From the NCBI GenBank assembly GCA_963752755.1, contig CAVVZJ010000007.1, positions 1 to 40,498 of the forward strand: DNA of 40,498 nucleotides. The letters are read 5' to 3'. The position numbers and the translations under genes are program-made. Source of the DNA: CAVVZJ01 sp963752755 (GTDB lineage: Bacteria > Planctomycetota > Planctomycetia > Isosphaerales > Isosphaeraceae). Numbering within the stretch: the first letter of the stretch is position 1; every line of letters starts with the position of its first letter. Under the pieces are notes generated by a model, which saw nothing but the letters and a program-made list of their open reading frames with translations, was not told the origin of the DNA and made no database searches. Below, one piece after another: positions 18,260 through 27,252 of this stretch.

Positions 18260-19528
18260 ATGAATATTTTGTATCTACCGACACGAGCGCGACCCTGGGC
18301 GGCGGGGAGCTGGTCCTGCTGGACTTGCTGGCCACGCTGCGCGAGCGCGGCCGGACTGGCGGCTGGAACTGGTGCTGGGGAGCGAGGGGCCGTTGCGGGA
18401 GGAGGCGGAGCGGCTGGGGGTGGCGTGCGTGGTGAGGCCGTTGCCGGAGTCGGTGGCGAGGCTGGGCGACGCCGTGCTGGGAGGCGGGGTAGGGCGGGTC
18501 GCGTTGGCGGCCCGGCTGGCATTGGCGTCGCCGTCGGCGATGGGGCTACGTGGCTGGTTTGCGGCGTTTGATCCGCCGGGAAGGCCCGACTGGGTCCACG
18601 CCAACGGCATGAAGGCGCCGCGTGCTGGCCGCCGGGGCATCGCCGAGGCGGACCCCCTTGATCTGGCACCTGCACGACTACCTCGGCTCGCGGCCGGTGA
18701 TGTCGCGGCTGCTTGCGGCTCGCGGCGTGGCGGCCGATCGAGGGAGTGGCCGTTTCGCGTTCGGTCGCGGAGGACGCCGCGAAGGTTCTCGGCCCGCGGG
18801 TCGCCGTTGCGGACGATTTACAACGCCGTCGATCTCGACCGCTTCGCCCCCGGGCCCGGCGATCCGACGGCCCTCGACGCCGCCGCCGGCCTGCCGCCCG
18901 CGGCGCCGGGGACGGTCCGCGTCGGCCTGGTCGCCACGTTCGCGCGCTGGAAGGGGCACGAGGTCTTCCTCGAAGCCGCGTCGCGAGTGCCGGCCGACCG
19001 GCCTTGCCGGTTCTACCTCGTCGGCGGGCCGATCTACCGGTCGGCCGGCTCGCAGTGGATGCTCGAGGAGCTGCGGTCGCGGGCCGAGACGCTCGGCCTG
19101 GGCGGCCGGATCGGCTTCCCCGGGTACCAGGAGACCCGGCCTCGGCGATCCGGCGCTCGACGTGGTCGTGCACGCCAGCACCCGGCCCGAGCCGTTCGGC
19201 CGGGTGATCGTCGAGGGGATGGCCTGCGGCCGCGCGGTCGTGGCGGTCCGCGACGGCGGCTCGGCCGAGCTGTTCGAGGACGGCGTCGAGGCCTTGGGCG
19301 TGCCGCCGGACGACCCCGACGCCCTGGCCGCCGCGATCGACCGGCTGGTCGCCGACGCCGACCTCCGCCGATCGCCTGGGCGACGCCGGCCGCCGCGCCG
19401 CCGAGGCCCGCTTCGACCGTCGCGCCCTGGCTGGCCCGTGGACGGACCTCTATGAGGGGTCACTGGTCACTGGTCACTGGTCACTGGCAAAGACTCGTGC
19501 AAGCCATGCTGTTGGTCCCGTCCCGTAG
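18260..19528 (+). CDS. Glycosyltransferase family 4 (frameshifted)
   Basis: Starts at ATG 18260 (MNILYLPT), in an unusually AT-rich stretch, and after a shift within ten codons reads 'SATLGGGELVLLDLLATL', the nucleotide-sugar GT4 opening. The Rossmann half carrying the donor site has 'VGLVATFARWKGHEVFLEA', 'FYLVGGPIYR' and 'GRIGFPGYQE'. After a shift near 19140 it shows the E-x7-E motif in 'EPFGRVIVEGMACGRAVVAV'. Further shifts lie around 18640-18790 and 19375. The final frame reads through four TCACTGG heptamers before stopping at 19526-19528, so the natural end is probably near 19453. It is a retaining glycosyltransferase for the EPS repeat unit; donor unknown. Confidence 0.8.
19460..19487 (+). 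repeat. Four tandem TCACTGG heptamers
   Basis: Four exact copies lie at the 3' end of the GT4 gene. The complementary CCAGTGA heptamers follow at 19573-19593, so the two sets can pair as a long stem around ~85 bases. Confidence 0.9.
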
Positions 19529-19572
19529 AAAACCCGCGATGTCGGTCGGATGACATTCCTTCCTCCCCACAA

Positions 19573-19653
19573 CCAGTGACCAGTGACCAGTGACCCGCGA
19601 GCATTAGCGAGCGGAAGTGACCAGTGACCCGCGAGCGAAGCGAGCGGAAGTGA
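19573..19653 (+). repeat. CCAGTGA heptamers and 34/33-bp tandem units before the epimerase start
   Basis: Three CCAGTGA heptamers (19573-19593) run into two near-identical units (19587-19620 and 19621-19653), each CCAGTGACCCGCGAGC followed by AGCGAGCGGAAGTGA. Each unit is itself palindromic around GCGAGC. The last GGAAGTG serves as the ribosome site of the epimerase gene starting at 19657. Confidence 0.85.
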
Positions 19654-19656
19654 CCC

Positions 19657-20706
19657 ATGACCAGTACACCGCAGAACCGGCGCAAATGGATCATCACCGG
19701 GGCCGCCGGGTTCATCGGCTGCCATGCCGCCTCCCGGTTTCACCAGGCCGGCGATGAGGTCGTCCTCGTCGATAACCTCAGCCGACGCGGCGCCGAGGCC
19801 AACCTCGGCTGGCTCCGCGGGCAAGGCGTCTCGCAGTTCTATCAGGCCGACGTCCGCGACGCCGACGCGCTCCGCGACATCCTCGCCCAGCACGCCGACG
19901 CCGACGCGGTCCTGCACCTGGCCGCGCAGGTGGCCGTGACCACCAGCGTCCAGGACCCCCGCCACGACTTCGAGGTCAACGCGCTGGGCACGTTCAACGT
20001 GCTGGAAGCCGTCCGCAACGCCGCCGCCGGCCGGCCGGCCGTGCTCTACGCCTCGACCAACAAGGTTTACGGCGGCATGGAGTCCGTGCGGATCGTCGAG
20101 AAGGACGGCCGCTACGCCTACGCCGACGACCCGCAGGGGATGGACGAGTCGCGGCCGCTGGATTTCCACTCGCCCTACGGCTGCTCGAAGGGAACTGGAG
20201 ATCAGTACGTGATCGATTATTCGCGAATTTACGGGATGAAGACGGTCACGTTCCGTCAGTCGTGCATCTATGGCACGCGACAATTCGGCATCGAGGATCA
20301 AGGGTGGATCGCCTGGTTCTGCGTGGCGGCGACGACGGGGCAGCCGTTCACGATCTACGGCGACGGCAAGCAGATTCGCGATGCGCTCTGGATCGACGAC
20401 CTGATCGATTGTCTACGAGCGGGCCTTGGAGCGGATCGACGCGGTCGTCGGGCCAGGCGTTCAACATCGGTGGCGGGCCGGGCAACATCCTGAGCCTCAA
20501 CGAGCTGGTGGCGTTCCTGGCGGAGGCGTTCGGCCGGGATTTCGACGTGCCCGCGGGCCGACTGGCGGCCGGGGGACCAGCGGGTCTTCGTGGCGGACGT
20601 GGGCAAGGCGAAGCGGCTGCTGGGCTGGGGGCCGACGACGCCGATCCGCGAGGGGGTGGCGCGGCTGCTGGGCTGGGTCCGCGCGAACCGCGGGCTGTTC
20701 GCCTGA
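19657..20706 (+). CDS. NAD-dependent sugar epimerase (CDP-paratose 2-epimerase-like), frameshifted 3' part
   Basis: About 350 codons. The first ~250 residues are in one frame: Rossmann motif 'IITGAAGFIGCHAASRF', 'HLAAQVAVTTSVQDPRHDFE' and the Y-x3-K active site in 'FHSPYGCSKGTGDQYVID'. 'VTFRQSCIYGTRQFGIEDQG', then WIAWF, is typical of CDP-paratose/CDP-tyvelose 2-epimerases. After shifts near 20410 and 20570 it continues 'QAFNIGGGPGNILSLNELVA' and 'KAKRLLGWGPTTPIREGV'. It supplies an activated hexose for the EPS; the exact sugar is inferred from family resemblance only. Start ATG 19657 follows GGAAGTG. Confidence 0.83.
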
Positions 20707-20744
20707 CGGGCCGATCGGCCCCGGGGCTTCCGGGCAACCTACAC

Positions 20745-20774
20745 TTTACCGGGGAGGCGGAGATCGGTCATAAT
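20745..20774 (+). promoter_or_regulatory. Putative promoter before the second GT4 gene
   Basis: TTTACC (20745-20750) and CATAAT (20769-20774) with an 18-bp spacer lie in the 146-bp gap after the epimerase, suggesting that the genes from 20853 can be transcribed separately. Placed by eye. Confidence 0.4.
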
Positions 20775-20852
20775 CGGGCCCGCGGTGGCGCCGGCGCCGA
20801 TCGCCCGTACCGCAAGGAGTTGCGACGACCGACGGAGGCGACGACCGGTCTC

Positions 20853-22036
20853 ATGGGGATGCCGACGCTGCGTGTCTGCCACCTTGGCAAGTATTACCCC
20901 CCGGCGCCCGGCGGGATCGAGACGCACGTCCGGACGCTGGCCCGGGCGCAGGCCGAGCGGGGCGCGGCGTGCGGGTCTTCTGCATCAACCACCAGCCGGG
21001 GCCGACGGCCGTCGAGCACGACGGCCCGGTCGAGGTGACGCGGTTCGGCGCGGGCGGCGGGTTCGCGAAGCTGGACGTCTGCCCCGAGCTGGTCGGCGGC
21101 CTGCGGCGGGTCAAGGCGGACGTCCTGCATCTGCAGGTCCCCAACCCGACGATGATGCTGGCCGTGCTGGCGGCGCGGCCGCGAGTGCCGCTGGTCGTGA
21201 CCTATCAGAGCGACGTCATCAGGCAGCGGCTGCGCGGCGGCGTGTTCCGGCCGCTGGAACGGCTGGCGTACCGCCGGGTCCGGGCGATCCTGCCGACCAG
21301 CCCGACCTACGTGCCGGGCTCGCGGTTCCTGCGGCCGTATGCCGACCGGATCGAGGTCGTGCCGATGGGCATCGACCTGGCGCCGTACCGCGACCCGTCG
21401 GCGGCCGACCGGGCCGAGGCCGACGGCGATCCGCGTGCGGCACCCCGGCCCGATCTGGCTGGGATGCGGCCGGTTGATCTACTACAAAGGGTTCCTCAAC
21501 GCGATCCGCGCCTTGCCGCAGGTGCCGGGACGCTCCTGATCGTCGGCGACGGCCCCGACCGGCCGGAGCTGGAGGCCGAGGCGCGGCGGCTGGGGGTGCG
21601 CGACCGGGTCGTGTTCCTGGGGGCGATGCCGTATCAGCAGGTGGTGCCGTACTACCTCGCGGCCGAGGCGTTCTGGTTCCCGTCGAACGCGCGGAGCGAG
21701 GCGTTCGGGATCGTGCAGGTCGAGGCGATGGCCAGCGGCTGCCCGGTCATCAACACGGCGATCCCGCACAGCGGCGTGGCGTGGGTCAGCCCGCACGGCG
21801 TGAGCGGCCTGACGGTGCCGGTCGACGACCCGACGCCCTGGCCGCCGCCGCCAGCCGGCTGCTGGAGGAGCCGGGCCTGCGCGACCGGCTGGCGCGCCGG
21901 CGGCCTCCGCCGGGCCGTCGCGGAGTTCGACCATCGGGTCATGGCCGGGCGGAGCCTGGCGGTCTACCGGCAGGTCCTGGCCGGGCAACCGGAGTCGCTC
22001 CCCGGGGATCGGGCCGCCCTGGCGCTGAAGCTCTGA
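20853..22036 (+). CDS. Glycosyltransferase family 4 (frameshifted)
   Basis: Starts at ATG 20853 ('LRVCHLGKYYPPAPGGIETH', the GT4 N-terminal motif) and after a shift near 20960 runs 'VRVFCINHQPGPTAVEHDG'. Donor-domain elements are 'VVPMGIDLAPYRDP', 'GCGRLIYYKGFLNAIRALPQ' (in another frame between about 21425 and 21525), 'LLIVGDGPDRPELEAEARRL' and the E-x7-E motif in 'EAFGIVQVEAMASGCPVINT'. Two more shifts occur near 21835 and 21895. Length is ~394 codons, normal for the family. It resembles mannosyl/rhamnosyltransferases of the PimB/WbaZ type; the substrate is unknown. Confidence 0.82.
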
Positions 22037-22073
22037 TCCTCCGTCCTCCAACCGATCAACGGAACTGTTTCCA

Positions 22074-22811
22074 ATGACTGCGAACCCCCGGACCCTGGAC
22101 CCGGAACTCCCGCACGCCGCGGCGGCCACGGCCCGTTCCGGCCGCGAACCGGACGTGGTGGAGCGGGCCCGCGCCTCGCGAGGGACCAGCAGCGACGCGA
22201 TCTACGGGCTGGTGGCCCGCGCCCTCCGCGAACGGCACCCCGGCGGCGGGGCCCTCCTGGATGTCGGCTGCGGCACGGGGAACCTCTGGAGCCACGTCCG
22301 CGACCAGTTCGACCGCTACCTCGGCGCTGATGTGGTCCGCTACGAGGGCTTCCCCGACGACGGCCGGTTCTGCCCGGTGAACCTGGAGGCCGGCGGCGTC
22401 CCTTGCCCGGACGGCCAGGCCGACGTGGTGGCGGCCGTCGAGGTGATCGAGCACGTCGAGAATCCCCGCGCTGGTCCGGGAGTTGGTGCGGCTGACCCGG
22501 CCCGGCGGCCTGATCCTCGTGACCACGCCCAACCAGCTCAGCCTGCTGAGCAAGTTGACGCTGGTGGTGAAGAACCAGTTCAACGCCTTTCAGGAAGGCC
22601 CCGGCTCATACCCGGCGCACCTGACGGCCTTGCTGGAGATCGACCTGCGGCGGATCGCCCGCGAGTGTGGGCTGGTTGAGGCTCTGATCCGCTACACCGA
22701 CCGCGGCGCATCCCCGGCACGGCCTGGCACTGGCCGCGCCCGCTCCGGGGCCGGGCCTTCAGTGACAACGTCCTTCTGATGGCACGCCGTCCCGCGCCTG
22801 ACCGGACCTGA
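22074..22811 (+). CDS. Class I SAM-dependent methyltransferase (frameshifted)
   Basis: About 246 codons from ATG 22074. Motif I is 'GGALLDVGCGTGNLWSHVRD'; motif II/III regions are 'VVAAVEVIEHVENP' and, after a shift near 22470, 'ELVRLTRPGGLILVTTPNQL'. A shift near 22705 is needed to reach the last ~25 residues ('FSDNVLLMARRP'). The order of motifs and the 'EVIEHV' segment match the Methyltransf_11/23 group often found modifying sugars in EPS loci. It lies 37 bp after the upstream GT4 gene and 48 bp before the next GT4 start (ATG 22860), so it is probably in one transcript with them. Confidence 0.8.
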
Positions 22812-22859
22812 GCTGACTTGATCCAAGCGACGGTGGCCCCCGACCCGGGACCTGATCCG

Positions 22860-24013
22860 ATGCGCCTCCTGCACTGCGCCGCCGGCAACCTGTACGGCGG
22901 GGTCGAGACGTTGCTGGCCACGCTCGCCCGCTCCGGCGTCGGGGCGCCGGACCTCGAGCAGCGGTTCGCCGTCTGCTTCGAGGGCCGGCTCGCGGCCGAG
23001 CTTCGCGAGGCCGGGGCGGCCGTCGTCCGGCTGTCGCCGGCGCGGTTCAGCCGACCCTGGACGACCCTGGCCGCCCGCCGACGGCTCCGCGCGGCCTTGG
23101 CCGAGACCCGGCCCGACGTGGTCGTCTGCCACGGCGGCTGGACGCATGCCCTGTTCGCGACGGTGGCCCGCGACGCCGGTCGGCCGGTCGTCTTCTGGCA
23201 GCACGACCCGCTCGGAACGGGCCACTGGATCGAGCGGCTGGCGTCCCGAGTCCGGCCCGACCTGGTGCTGGTCAACAGCCAATCGAACGCCGCCAGCACG
23301 CCCCGGGTCTTCGCCGGCGCGGCCCTGGCGGTGCTCTATTGCCCGGTGGCCGCGCCGACGCCGACCGCCGACCCGGCCGCGTCCCGGGCCGAGACCCGTC
23401 GCGACCTGGGCACGCCCGACGATGCCGCGGTCGTCGTGATGGCCTGCCGGCTGGAGCGCCTGGAAAGGGCACGAGCCCTTGCTGGAGGCCCTCGGCCGCC
23501 TCCGCGACCGGCCCGGCTGGGTCGCCTGGATCGCCGGCGGAGCGCAACGGCCGCGCGAGGCGCGCTTACCTCGACGAGCTGACGAGCCTGGCCGCGAGGC
23601 TCGGGATCGCCGAACGGGTCCGGTTCCTGGGCCAGCGTTCGGACGTGCCCCGGCTGCTGGCCGCGGCCGACCTGTACTGCCAGCCGAATCTCGGGCCGGA
23701 GCCGTTCGGGATCGCGTTCGTCGAGGCCCTCTATGCCGGCTTGCCGGTGGTCAGCACGCGGCTGGGCGGGGCGGCCGAGATCGTCAACGAGGATTGCGGC
23801 GTGCTGGTCGAGCCGGGCGACGCGGCGGCCCTGGCCGCGGCCCTGGGACGCCTGATCGACGACCCGTCGGCCCGGGCCCGCCTGGGCGCGACCGGTCCGG
23901 AGCGAGCCCGGATGCTCTGCGATCCGGCCTTGATCCTCGACCGCTTGCGGGACCTGCTGCGCCGCGTCGTCGCGACGCCGGGGGCCGCCGCCCCGGGTCC
24001 CCTTTGCCGATGA
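22860..24013 (+). CDS. Glycosyltransferase family 4 (frameshifted)
   Basis: The start chosen is ATG 22860 ('MRLLHCAAGNLYGGVETLL'), which matches the family N-terminus better than the TTG at 22818. The acceptor domain includes 'RPDVVVCHGGWTHALFATVA' and 'VVFWQHDPLGTGHWIERL'. After a shift near 23460 the donor domain reads 'WKGHEPLLEALGRLRDRPGW', then (second shift near 23555) 'AERVRFLGQRSDVPRLLAAA' and the E-x7-E motif in 'EPFGIAFVEALYAGLPVVST'. Length is ~384 codons. The HDP...GHWIE block is unlike the other GT4 enzymes here, suggesting a different acceptor. Confidence 0.82.
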
Positions 24014-24029
24014 CCCGAGGACCGCACCC

Positions 24030-24999
24030 ATGAGCGCCACCGTCGAGGAAACCGAGGCCGGGCCGCCCTTGTGGTTGGCCCTGGCCGCCCGAGCGGTCCG
24101 CCGCCTGCCGATGGCCCGTTACCGGACGATGAACTGGCTCTGCCGGCGCGGCGCCCGCGTTCGTGGCCCGGCTGCCGGGCTCGCCGCGGCGGCTCCGGTT
24201 CGCGTGCGACCTCCGCAACGTCCTGGCTCGCGAGGTGTACTTCACCGGCCATTACGAGCCGCAGGAGACGGCGCGGTCGAGGCGCTCGCTGGCGGCCGGC
24301 GGGGTGTTCGTCGATGTGGGGGCCCACTGGGGCTATTTCAGCCTGGTGGCGGCCGCCCGGTTGGGCGCCTCGGGCCGGATCGTCGCCGTCGAGGCCGACC
24401 CGCGGTTGTACCCGACCCTCGCCCGCAACTTCGCGCTCAACGGCCTCGCTCACGCGACGGCCGTCCAGGCCGCGGCGGCCGACCGGCCGGGCGTGCTCAC
24501 GCTCCGCGGCTTCCGCATGGCCGACGTCAACTGGGGGACCTCCCGGCTGGTCGGCGACGATGCCGAGCCGGATGCCCACGACCGGTTCCCGGTTCCCGCC
24601 CGGCCCATCGACGCCTTGCTCGACGAGCTGCACATCGGCGCGGTCGATCTGCTCAAGATGGACATCGAGGGGGCCGAGGCGTTGGCCCTGGCCGGGATGG
24701 AGGCGGGCTTGCGGGCGGGCCGCTACCGCCGCGTCCTGATCGAGCTGCACCCGGACGCGATCGTCGAGCACGGCACCAGTCCCTCGGCCCTGGTGGCCCG
24801 CTTCATCGAGGCCGGCTACCGCGGCTGGACGATCGACCACGACGCGGCCACCTTCCGCAAGGCCGCCTATGGCCGGTTGCCGGAGCCGGAGTCGTCCCTG
24901 CGGCCCTTCGACCCGTCCGAGCCCCTGGATGCCTGGCCGCATCAGCTCTGGCCGGCGCCCGGCGTCGCCCCGTTCTGGAACGGAGGGGAATCGACGTGA
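24030..24999 (+). CDS. FkbM family methyltransferase (one frameshift)
   Basis: Begins ATG 24030; a shift near 24155 joins 'MNWLCRRGA' to 'ARLPGSPRRLRFACDL'. The FkbM core follows: 'GGVFVDVGAHWGYFSLVAAA' (SAM motif I), 'GRIVAVEADPRLYPTLARNF', and 'DLLKMDIEGAEALALAGMEA', the FkbM signature K-x-D-x-E-G-x-E. The C-terminal ~60 residues resemble other EPS-linked FkbM proteins. FkbM enzymes O-methylate sugars or related hydroxyls. The stop overlaps the start of the following GT2 gene as GTGA (24996-24999), indicating translational coupling. Confidence 0.86.
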
Positions 25000-26015
25000 C
25001 GACCAGCGTCCTGGTGCCCAGCTTCCGACGCCCCGACTCGCTCGCGGCCTGCCTGCGCGCTCTGAGCCGGCAGACCGTGCCGCCCGGCGAGGTGCTCGTC
25101 GTCTGGCAAGGCGACGACACGCCGACGCGCGACCGGGCCGCGCGGCTGGCCGACGAGCTGCCGGTCCCGATCCGGCTGCTTCACCTCCCGGAGCCGGGGA
25201 TCGTGCCGGCCGAGAACCTGGCCCTGGCGCACGCCCAGGGGGCCTTGATCCTGCTGATCGACGACGACGCGGTCGCCCCGCCCGACTGGGTCGAGCGGCA
25301 CCGGGCCCACTACGACGACCCGGACGTCGGCGCGGTCGGCGGGCCGGCGGTCAACTTCGAGCCCGACGGCCTGCGCCACCCGGTCCACGGCCGCGAGCCG
25401 GTCGGCCGGCTCACCTGGTACGGCCGGTTTCACGGCAACATGCACAACCCGCCGGAAGCCTGGCGGGGTCGGCCGCCCCGGGAGGTCCAGCACCTCGTCG
25501 GCTACAACATGAGCCTCCGCCGCGTCGCCTTCGACCGGTTCGAGGCGCGGCTCCGGCGTTACTGGCAGCTCTTCGAGGCCGACGCCTGCTTGCAGGTCCA
25601 GGCGCGGGGCTACCGGGTCCTGTTCGACTTCCGCAACGTGGTCGAGCATCACCTGACGCCCCGGCAGTCGGCCTACCAGCCGGGTCGCGGGGGCGACCTG
25701 CGGGTCAAGCTCGGCAACGCGGCTTACAACCGCGCGTTCGTCCTGAGCAAGCACAGCCGCGGCCTCCGGCGATGGGCCCGCCGGCTGTACGTCAGCCTGG
25801 TCGGGACGACCGAGGCGCCCGGTCCCTTGCTGCTGCCGCTGGCGATCCGTCGGCATGGCCAGGCCGGCCGCGAGCTGGCGTTGGCGCGGATGATCTGGTC
25901 CGACACGCGGGCCGGCTGGCAGGATGGCCGCCGCGCCGGGGCCGAGCCCGCCGGCCAGGCGTCGCCGGGGCCGGCCGGCCGCGACCCCGTCACGGCGTCC
26001 GGGCCGTTGCTCTAG
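24996..26015 (+). CDS. Glycosyltransferase family 2
   Basis: 339 aa in one frame, starting at GTG 24996 with GGAGG upstream and a 4-bp overlap with the FkbM stop. The GT-A fold begins 'TTSVLVPSFRRPDSLAACLR' and carries the metal-binding triad in 'ALILLIDDDAVAPPDWVERH'. 'VQHLVGYNMSLRRVAFDRFE' is the acceptor-side signature, and 'FEADACLQVQARGYRVLF' contains the catalytic-base region. It should be an inverting transferase adding one sugar to the EPS unit. From this gene rightward the EPS genes are free of frameshifts. Confidence 0.92.
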   Translation: MTTSVLVPSFRRPDSLAACLRALSRQTVPPGEVLVVWQGDDTPTRDRAARLADELPVPIRLLHLPEPGIVPAENLALAHAQGALILLIDDDAVAPPDWVERHRAHYDDPDVGAVGGPAVNFEPDGLRHPVHGREPVGRLTWYGRFHGNMHNPPEAWRGRPPREVQHLVGYNMSLRRVAFDRFEARLRRYWQLFEADACLQVQARGYRVLFDFRNVVEHHLTPRQSAYQPGRGGDLRVKLGNAAYNRAFVLSKHSRGLRRWARRLYVSLVGTTEAPGPLLLPLAIRRHGQAGRELALARMIWSDTRAGWQDGRRAGAEPAGQASPGPAGRDPVTASGPLL

Positions 26016-26026
26016 AGAAGGGAACC

Positions 26027-27169
26027 GTGGGCACATTCGCGATTGTCAGTGGTGATTTCGTCCGCACGGGCGGCATGGACCGCGCCAACTACGCGCTCGC
26101 CCGTTACCTGGCCGACCGCGGCGACACGGTCCACCTGGCGGCCTACCGCGTCGCCGACGACCTGGCGGCGAGGCCGAACGTCGAGGTCCACCGGGCGCCC
26201 AAGCCGCTCGGCTCGTACTTCCTCGGCAATCCGCTGCTGCACCGGGTCGGCCGCCGCTTCGCCGAGCAGGTCGCGGCGGGCGGCGGCCGGGTGGTGGTCA
26301 ACGGCGGCAACTGCGACTGGGGCGACGTGAACTGGATGCACCACGTCCACGCTGTCGATCCGGGGAGGACCGCCGGCTCCTGGCCGCGACGGCTCAAGAA
26401 CCGCCTGCTGCGTCGGACCTTCCTCGCCGAGGAGAAGGCGATCGTGCCCAAGGCCCGCGCCGTGGTCGCCACCTGCGAGCGGACGAAGCGCGACAGCGTG
26501 ACGACCCTCGGCGTGGCGCCGGAGACGATCCACGTCGTCCATCTCGGCATCGACCCGACGATCTTCCGACCGGCCGACCCCGCGGAGCGGCACGCGATCC
26601 GGGGGCGGCTCGGCTGGGACGCCGAACGGCCGACGGCCGTGTTCATCGGGGCTCTGGGCGACCGCCGCAAGGGGCTCGACACGCTCTTCGCCGCCTGGTC
26701 GGAGCTTTGCCGCGAGTCTTCCTGGGACGCCGACCTCGTGGTTGTCGGCCGCGGGGCCGAGGTGCCGGCCTGGGCCGAGCGGGCGGCGTCGGCGGGCCTG
26801 GCCGACCGGGTCCGGTTCCTCGGCTTCGTCCGCGACTTGCCCGACCTGCTGCGGGCCAGCGACGGCCATATCCTGCCGTCGCGCTACGAGGGCTACTCGA
26901 TGGTCACGCAGGAAGCATTGGCCTGCGGCGTGCCGGCCCTCGTGACCGCCAGCGCCGGGATCGCCGACCGCTACCCCGCCGCGCTGGCCGACTGGCTGAT
27001 CCCCGACCCGGACGACGTCGCCGACCTGACGTCGCGGCTGCGACGCTGGCGGGAAGGCGTCGGCCGGCCGAGGCCGGAGCTGGCGGCGTTCTCGGAAGCC
27101 CTGCGGTCGTACACCTGGGACCACATGGCCGCGGCGATCGCGGGCGTGATCGAGCGGATGGCCCGTTGA
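26027..27169 (+). CDS. Glycosyltransferase family 4
   Basis: 380 aa from GTG 26027 (AGAAGGGA upstream), 11 bp after the GT2 stop. The N-terminal half starts 'TFAIVSGDFVRTGGMDRANY' and includes 'VNWMHHVHAVDP'. The donor half has 'IHVVHLGIDPTIFRPADPAE', 'AVFIGALGDRRKGLDTLFAA' and the E-x7-E motif in 'SRYEGYSMVTQEALACGVPA'. No frameshift. The gene is intact and probably translated with GT2. Acceptor and donor sugars cannot be told from sequence. Confidence 0.92.
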   Translation: MGTFAIVSGDFVRTGGMDRANYALARYLADRGDTVHLAAYRVADDLAARPNVEVHRAPKPLGSYFLGNPLLHRVGRRFAEQVAAGGGRVVVNGGNCDWGDVNWMHHVHAVDPGRTAGSWPRRLKNRLLRRTFLAEEKAIVPKARAVVATCERTKRDSVTTLGVAPETIHVVHLGIDPTIFRPADPAERHAIRGRLGWDAERPTAVFIGALGDRRKGLDTLFAAWSELCRESSWDADLVVVGRGAEVPAWAERAASAGLADRVRFLGFVRDLPDLLRASDGHILPSRYEGYSMVTQEALACGVPALVTASAGIADRYPAALADWLIPDPDDVADLTSRLRRWREGVGRPRPELAAFSEALRSYTWDHMAAAIAGVIERMAR

Positions 27170-27252
27170 CGCGGTCTCGGCCCCTCGTGAGAACGGACAA
27201 CGAGCCGGTTTGATTCGCAGGTGAAAAGATAAGGTTTTTTGGGGTGTTCGGG

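Noticed and set aside
19460..19653. CRISPR-like array from the repeated heptamers
   Set aside because: Units are 7 bp or 33-34 bp in direct contact with no unique spacers and no cas genes.
8240..24160. Programmed frameshifting in the EPS genes
   Set aside because: Shifts are too many, go in both directions and lack shared slippery sites; sequence error or decay explains them better.
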